Of a DNA stretch of 10,392 bases, positions 6,356-10,392 are shown one piece after another. Source of the stretch: Syntrophomonadaceae bacterium (GTDB taxonomy: Bacteria > Bacillota > Dethiobacteria > DTU022); NCBI GenBank assembly GCA_003553305.1, contig PWEB01000270.1, positions 1 through 10,392 on the forward strand, written 5' to 3'. The notes under the pieces were generated by a model. It saw nothing but the letters and a program-made list of their open reading frames with translations. It was not told the origin of the DNA and made no database searches. Each line of letters opens with the position of its first letter. Position 1 is the first letter of the stretch. Both the position numbers and the translations under genes were made by a program.

Positions 6356-9300
6356 ATGGAAAAAGATCAAGATATTTTGCCAATTATCAGCCTTGGCCTT
6401 GATATTGGAGTTTTCTCAGCTAAGGGTGTACTTATTGAAAATGATCAAATAACTAAAGTAAAATTCCCAACTGCAGGTCGTCCCGTTGAAGCTGCTCAAA
6501 AGTGTATAGATAAATTGCTTGAAAATAAAAAGTCTCCGACAATAAAAGTTGGGGTAATGGGGCAAAATGCCAAGCTGGTTGCCGAAAACCTTGGGATCAA
6601 ACCCTTGCTTGAAATAGAAGCCCTGCAGGCTGGCATCTTTCACCAAAAAATCAGGGCCGACTATGTGCTTTCACTCGGACACGAGAATATCCATTACCTG
6701 GAATTAGACGATAAAGGACAAATTAGCTATTTTAACCGTAATGGCCAGTGTGCGGCCGGTAGTGGTTCTTTCTGGTATCAACAGGCAACCAGGATGGGCT
6801 ATAACGATCGTGAATTGGCTGAAATTGCTGTGCAAGCTGATTCAGCGGTACCCATATCAGGACGCTGCGCTGTTTTTGCTAAATCTGATATGACTCATGC
6901 CATAAACGAAGGAGCCACCCAAAGCGCAGTTTCAGCAGGAATGGGCAGAGCGCTGGTTGAAAATGTGATGACCGGTGTTGTCCAAAACCGTTTCCGGGAA
7001 TCTGGAGTTCTTTTGGCACTCGGTGGGGTGGCAAACAATAAGGCAGTGCTTAAATATTTAGATGAGTACGTCAGCAATGAAAATATCAACCTGTCAATTC
7101 CTGAAGATCACGAATTTATTAATGCCATTGGTGCAGCAGTTAAAGGATCACAGTTCAATTTCACAGAATTGATCAATAATAGACTGGAGTCTTCAGAATT
7201 TGTACCGGATAATCCACTGCCTCCTTTAGACCCTGACCAGGTCAGCTATCTTGAAAATGAATCATCAGCGGGTGATTTTGATATCACTCAAATCTATCTT
7301 GGCATAGACTGTGGATCCGTTTCTACAAAGTGTGTCCTTCTCGATCAAGAAGGCCGGCAAATCGGCGGGGTCTACCTTCCTACAACAGGTCGACCAGCCC
7401 TGCAGGTCTTGGAGTTGATGAAGCAGGTTGAGGAGCGCTATGGATCAATAATCGGTGATGCGCCGATTGTGGCCTGTACTACCGGATCAGGGCGTTTTTT
7501 ATCTCAAAAAATATTAAATGCAGAATATGCAGTTGATGAAATAACCTGCCAGGCCGAAGGACTGAAGAGTATTTTCAGAGATGAAGAGACTTTATCGATT
7601 ATTGAGATCGGCGGTGAGGATTCTAAATTTATTCAATTGCATAAAGGGATTCTTTTTGACTATAATATGAATCCGGTTTGTGCAGCCGGGACCGGTACTT
7701 TTCTGGAAAACCTTGCTGAACTTTTAGGAATTAGCATTAAAGAAGAATTTTCCGACAGGGCTTTTGCCGCAGAATATGGGGTTGATCTTGGTGACATCTG
7801 CACTCTGATCTCCCAGTCCATTCTTGCTTCTGCTTCGGCCAGGGGTTTGCCCCTGGATGAACAGCTGGCCAGCCTGGCTTACTCATCAGCCCAAAACTAT
7901 TTGAGTAAAACAGTCGATAAGCGACCGATGGATGGTAAAATAGTATTTGCTGGCGCCACCGCAAAGAATCATGCCCTGGCTGCTGCTCTTGCCGCTATAT
8001 GCAAAAAAACTGTCTACGTCCCTCCCGAACCTGATTTAACAGGCGCTCTCGGCAGTGCCCTGATGGCCAGGCAGTTTCATCAGCGGGGCGAGGAAAGCAA
8101 TTTTACGTTTAACAATTTATCTGCAGCCAGCCAATTCACTATTGATAAAAAGCCATGTCAAGCAGAATGCAAGCATGAACACAATTGCGAACTTAATATC
8201 ATAAGTTTTACTGATGGCAAAAAATTTATTTATGGTGATCGTTGTGGACGTTATTCCAGCATTGAAAAGAAAAAAGACGAGTTTAATCTACCTGATTACG
8301 CTCTAAAAAGAGCTGAAATACTTGATCAGAGCGCCGGGGAAAGGTTCAGCGAAGGCCCCCGGGTTGGCATAGCCCGCAGCGGCCTTTACTTTGATTATTA
8401 TCCCTTTTGGAATGCCTTTTTACGTAACCTGGGTTGTAGGGTGGTTCTTTCTGATGACACTACTGCTGATACCCTTCAAAAGGGTAAAATAATGCTGGAT
8501 TCTGAAATGTGCTATCCGATGAAAGTGATTATCGGTCACTACCAGGAGCTAAAGGAAAAAGAGCTTGATTACATATTCCTGCCTGAAGTAGTTAACATGG
8601 AAGCCTTGCCCTGGGCCCCTGAGTGGCCCCGCTCCTTTGTGTGCCCCCTGCTTCAAACTTTAAGAGGCACCGTTCAGAATTCAATAAATCTTGAGCCCGA
8701 AAAGATTCTATATGCACAGCTCAACTACAATAATGGATACGAGGGCATTAAAGAACAACTGGAACCGGTAGCAAAAAGAATTCTGGGCGAAAAATACAAC
8801 GCTGCTTTGCTGGAACAATCTGTTCAGGCCGCTTATAACTCGCAAAATGAGTTCCGTCAAAAGATGGCCTCTGCTGCCGAAGATATGTTTGAAGTGTTAA
8901 AAAATAATTCTGATCGTGCAGCGGCAGCATTTTTAAGCCGTGGTTATACCCTCTATGATGAATTCATATCGAAACAATCAATGCGCTACGCACGCCAAAG
9001 CGGAATAGTTGCTGTACCCCACGAATATTTTATAACTTACCTGCAGGCTTGGTACAGGGGAGATATCAATTCTCAATATCTTGATCCTTACAAAGCTGAA
9101 TTTGAGACATATCTAAAAGAGCAGGTTAGCCGGATGGAAAACATCTATCCGGCGCAGCTGCAAAGGATACTTTCCTCTGTTATACTAATCAATTTCTTAA
9201 ACCTGAAAAAAGAGCAAACTGGACTGCCCCAGATAAACATGATCTTTTTGGATCCTTTCAAGTGCGGTCCTAATGCTATGCTGCGGCACTTTTTAAGTGG

Positions 9301-10392
9301 AATGGCCAGTTACCTTCGCCTTACCCTGGATGAGCATACAGCTCCGGCAGGAATGATAACCCGACTTGAGGCGTTCAGAAATACCTGTCTTTCCAAAGAA
9401 GAGTCCCGGCCGCCTGTATTGTATTCATCTACAACCTGCTCAATTAACCAAAATGACTGGAATAAAATACTTATTCCCGAACCATCTTTTCATTCGAGTG
9501 TTTTTGCTGCTATGTTCAGAAGCTATGGAATAGATGCTGAAGTATTGCCCCAGGGCAACACCGGTGATCTTTCCCTTGCCAAACAGTTTGTTAACGGTGA
9601 AGAATGCCTGCCCTTCATTCAAAACTTACAAGATTATTTAAAGCATTTGCAGTCAAACGAGAGCAGCGGTAGCGGGGAAGTATTCTTCCAGGGTTGGGCT
9701 TGCGGCCCATGCCGGTACGGGCTTTATGCGCCGGTACAATCTTTAGCGGTCAACAGAGCCGGTTACGGCGAAAACAGGGTATGTGCCATAAAATTTGATG
9801 ATGTAGCAAAACGTTGCGGAAAAACTTTTGCTGTTGGAATATTTAATGGCTTAGTGGCTCTGGATCTGCTCTATAAAATGCTTCATAGAGTGCGACCTTA
9901 TGAACTGCAGCTCGGCAAATCTGATGAGCTCTTTAACCACTATAAAGACAAACTAACTGCCCTCTTGGAAAACTATAAAGTCCCCTTGACCAGCCTGATT
10001 AGCGGCAGTTACAGGAAACCGCTGGAGGACTTAATCAGAAAAGCGGCAAATGATTTTAGAAACATTCCTGTTGAGGAGACCCGAAAACCACGCATCCTGT
10101 TGGCTGGAGAATTCTACGTGCGCTTAGATAATCGCTCCAACCAATCGGTCATCAAAAAAATTGAAAAAGCCGGCGGTGAAGTATGTCTGTCCCCGGCTTC
10201 AGAAATATTTAGCTATACAATTTATATCGACTACCATGAAACCCTGCAGGCCTTTAAACTAAAACGCAGGTTTGCTGATTATGTCAAACAGAAAATTTAC
10301 TCTGTGCTGATCAACATCGCGCATCGTGACGAAGTTGCCCTTGAAAATGCTGCAGGTCCGCTGCTCGAAGATCTCCATGAGCCTGCTCCCTG
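6356..10392 (+). CDS. Giant tandem HgdC/BadF-type activase fused to DUF2229 and HgdB-like regions (3' end beyond window)
   Basis: One frame is open from ATG 6356 to the window end: 1345 codons, checked line by line, no stop. AGAGG (6343-6347) lies 8 bases upstream. Domain 1 (about 11-262) is an ASKHA ATPase with DIGVFSAKG (16-24), cysteines C132 (CAAGSG) and C171 (GRCAVFAKSD), and GGVANN (223-228). Domain 2 (about 314-570) has DCGSVSTK (318-325), EIGGEDSK (417-424), C442 (CAAGTG), C482 and GATAKN (533-538). A linker carries C601, C605, C611 and C630. A DUF2229-like region starts near 669 (C719 in MCYPMK, C763). The HgdB-like end has C970, DEHTAPAG (992-999), CGPCRYG (1116-1122) and GEFYVRLD (1251-1258). 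HgdC-type activases use ATP to push low-potential electrons from a [4Fe-4S] cluster to a dehydratase or reductase partner. Here donor and likely acceptor are fused. Substrate is unknown. Possibly co-transcribed with argF, 62 bases upstream. Confidence 0.93.
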   Translation, partial: MEKDQDILPIISLGLDIGVFSAKGVLIENDQITKVKFPTAGRPVEAAQKCIDKLLENKKSPTIKVGVMGQNAKLVAENLGIKPLLEIEALQAGIFHQKIRADYVLSLGHENIHYLELDDKGQISYFNRNGQCAAGSGSFWYQQATRMGYNDRELAEIAVQADSAVPISGRCAVFAKSDMTHAINEGATQSAVSAGMGRALVENVMTGVVQNRFRESGVLLALGGVANNKAVLKYLDEYVSNENINLSIPEDHEFINAIGAAVKGSQFNFTELINNRLESSEFVPDNPLPPLDPDQVSYLENESSAGDFDITQIYLGIDCGSVSTKCVLLDQEGRQIGGVYLPTTGRPALQVLELMKQVEERYGSIIGDAPIVACTTGSGRFLSQKILNAEYAVDEITCQAEGLKSIFRDEETLSIIEIGGEDSKFIQLHKGILFDYNMNPVCAAGTGTFLENLAELLGISIKEEFSDRAFAAEYGVDLGDICTLISQSILASASARGLPLDEQLASLAYSSAQNYLSKTVDKRPMDGKIVFAGATAKNHALAAALAAICKKTVYVPPEPDLTGALGSALMARQFHQRGEESNFTFNNLSAASQFTIDKKPCQAECKHEHNCELNIISFTDGKKFIYGDRCGRYSSIEKKKDEFNLPDYALKRAEILDQSAGERFSEGPRVGIARSGLYFDYYPFWNAFLRNLGCRVVLSDDTTADTLQKGKIMLDSEMCYPMKVIIGHYQELKEKELDYIFLPEVVNMEALPWAPEWPRSFVCPLLQTLRGTVQNSINLEPEKILYAQLNYNNGYEGIKEQLEPVAKRILGEKYNAALLEQSVQAAYNSQNEFRQKMASAAEDMFEVLKNNSDRAAAAFLSRGYTLYDEFISKQSMRYARQSGIVAVPHEYFITYLQAWYRGDINSQYLDPYKAEFETYLKEQVSRMENIYPAQLQRILSSVILINFLNLKKEQTGLPQINMIFLDPFKCGPNAMLRHFLSGMASYLRLTLDEHTAPAGMITRLEAFRNTCLSKEESRPPVLYSSTTCSINQNDWNKILIPEPSFHSSVFAAMFRSYGIDAEVLPQGNTGDLSLAKQFVNGEECLPFIQNLQDYLKHLQSNESSGSGEVFFQGWACGPCRYGLYAPVQSLAVNRAGYGENRVCAIKFDDVAKRCGKTFAVGIFNGLVALDLLYKMLHRVRPYELQLGKSDELFNHYKDKLTALLENYKVPLTSLISGSYRKPLEDLIRKAANDFRNIPVEETRKPRILLAGEFYVRLDNRSNQSVIKKIEKAGGEVCLSPASEIFSYTIYIDYHETLQAFKLKRRFADYVKQKIYSVLINIAHRDEVALENAAGPLLEDLHEPAP

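Noticed and set aside
6356..10392. A frameshift or gene split within the giant activase, as HgdC- and HgdB-like parts are usually separate genes.
   Set aside because: The frame was followed codon by codon to the window end with no stop, and family motifs appear in order in the same frame. Long fused activase-related proteins are known.

Overview
The window looks like chromosome from a low- to mid-GC anaerobic Firmicute of the Clostridia type. I infer this from the strong AGGAGG-like ribosome binding sites, the AT-rich intergenic DNA, the CCA-encoded tRNA, the biosynthetic-type thiolase and a very large HgdC/BadF-type activase, a family concentrated in strict anaerobes. Syntrophic or peptococcus-like Clostridia would fit, but the sequence does not fix a genus. 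All recognised genes lie on the + strand. There are no insertion sequences, CRISPR arrays or phage genes.

Layout. Positions 1-59 hold the 3' part of a tRNA-Leu(CAG), followed by an intrinsic terminator (71-115). A single-gene unit follows: an ATP-binding-type universal stress protein (239-697) with its own candidate promoter and a strong terminator (743-770). Next is a cyclic-di-GMP signalling pair: an HD-GYP protein with an intact active site (973-2055) and, 19 bases later, a PAS-PAS-GGDEF-HD-GYP protein (2075-3928). In the second protein the GGDEF half looks active and the HD-GYP half has lost its metal ligands. A sigma-28-like promoter candidate lies upstream of the pair. After a 231-base spacer comes a metabolic cluster: acetyl-CoA acetyltransferase (4160-5338), ornithine carbamoyltransferase argF (5361-6293), and a giant reading frame that stays open from 6356 to the window end (1345 codons seen, no stop).

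The giant protein is the most notable content. It carries two BadF/BadG/BcrA/BcrD (HgdC-like) ASKHA ATPase domains in tandem, then a four-cysteine linker, a DUF2229-like domain and an HgdB-like C-terminal region. Each ATPase domain keeps the two cysteines that in HgdC hold the [4Fe-4S] cluster between subunits, so one chain may form the equivalent of an HgdC dimer. The two domains have lost different nucleotide-binding motifs. The fusion joins an ATP-driven electron donor to what looks like its acceptor. The substrate is unknown.

How the genes work together. The stress protein stands alone. The two c-di-GMP genes probably set the messenger level in opposite directions, one making it and one degrading it. 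Thiolase and argF are close enough to be co-transcribed, and the activase gene follows after 62 bases without a visible terminator, so the three may form one operon. No pathway linking thiolase, carbamoyl transfer and the activase can be read from the sequence.
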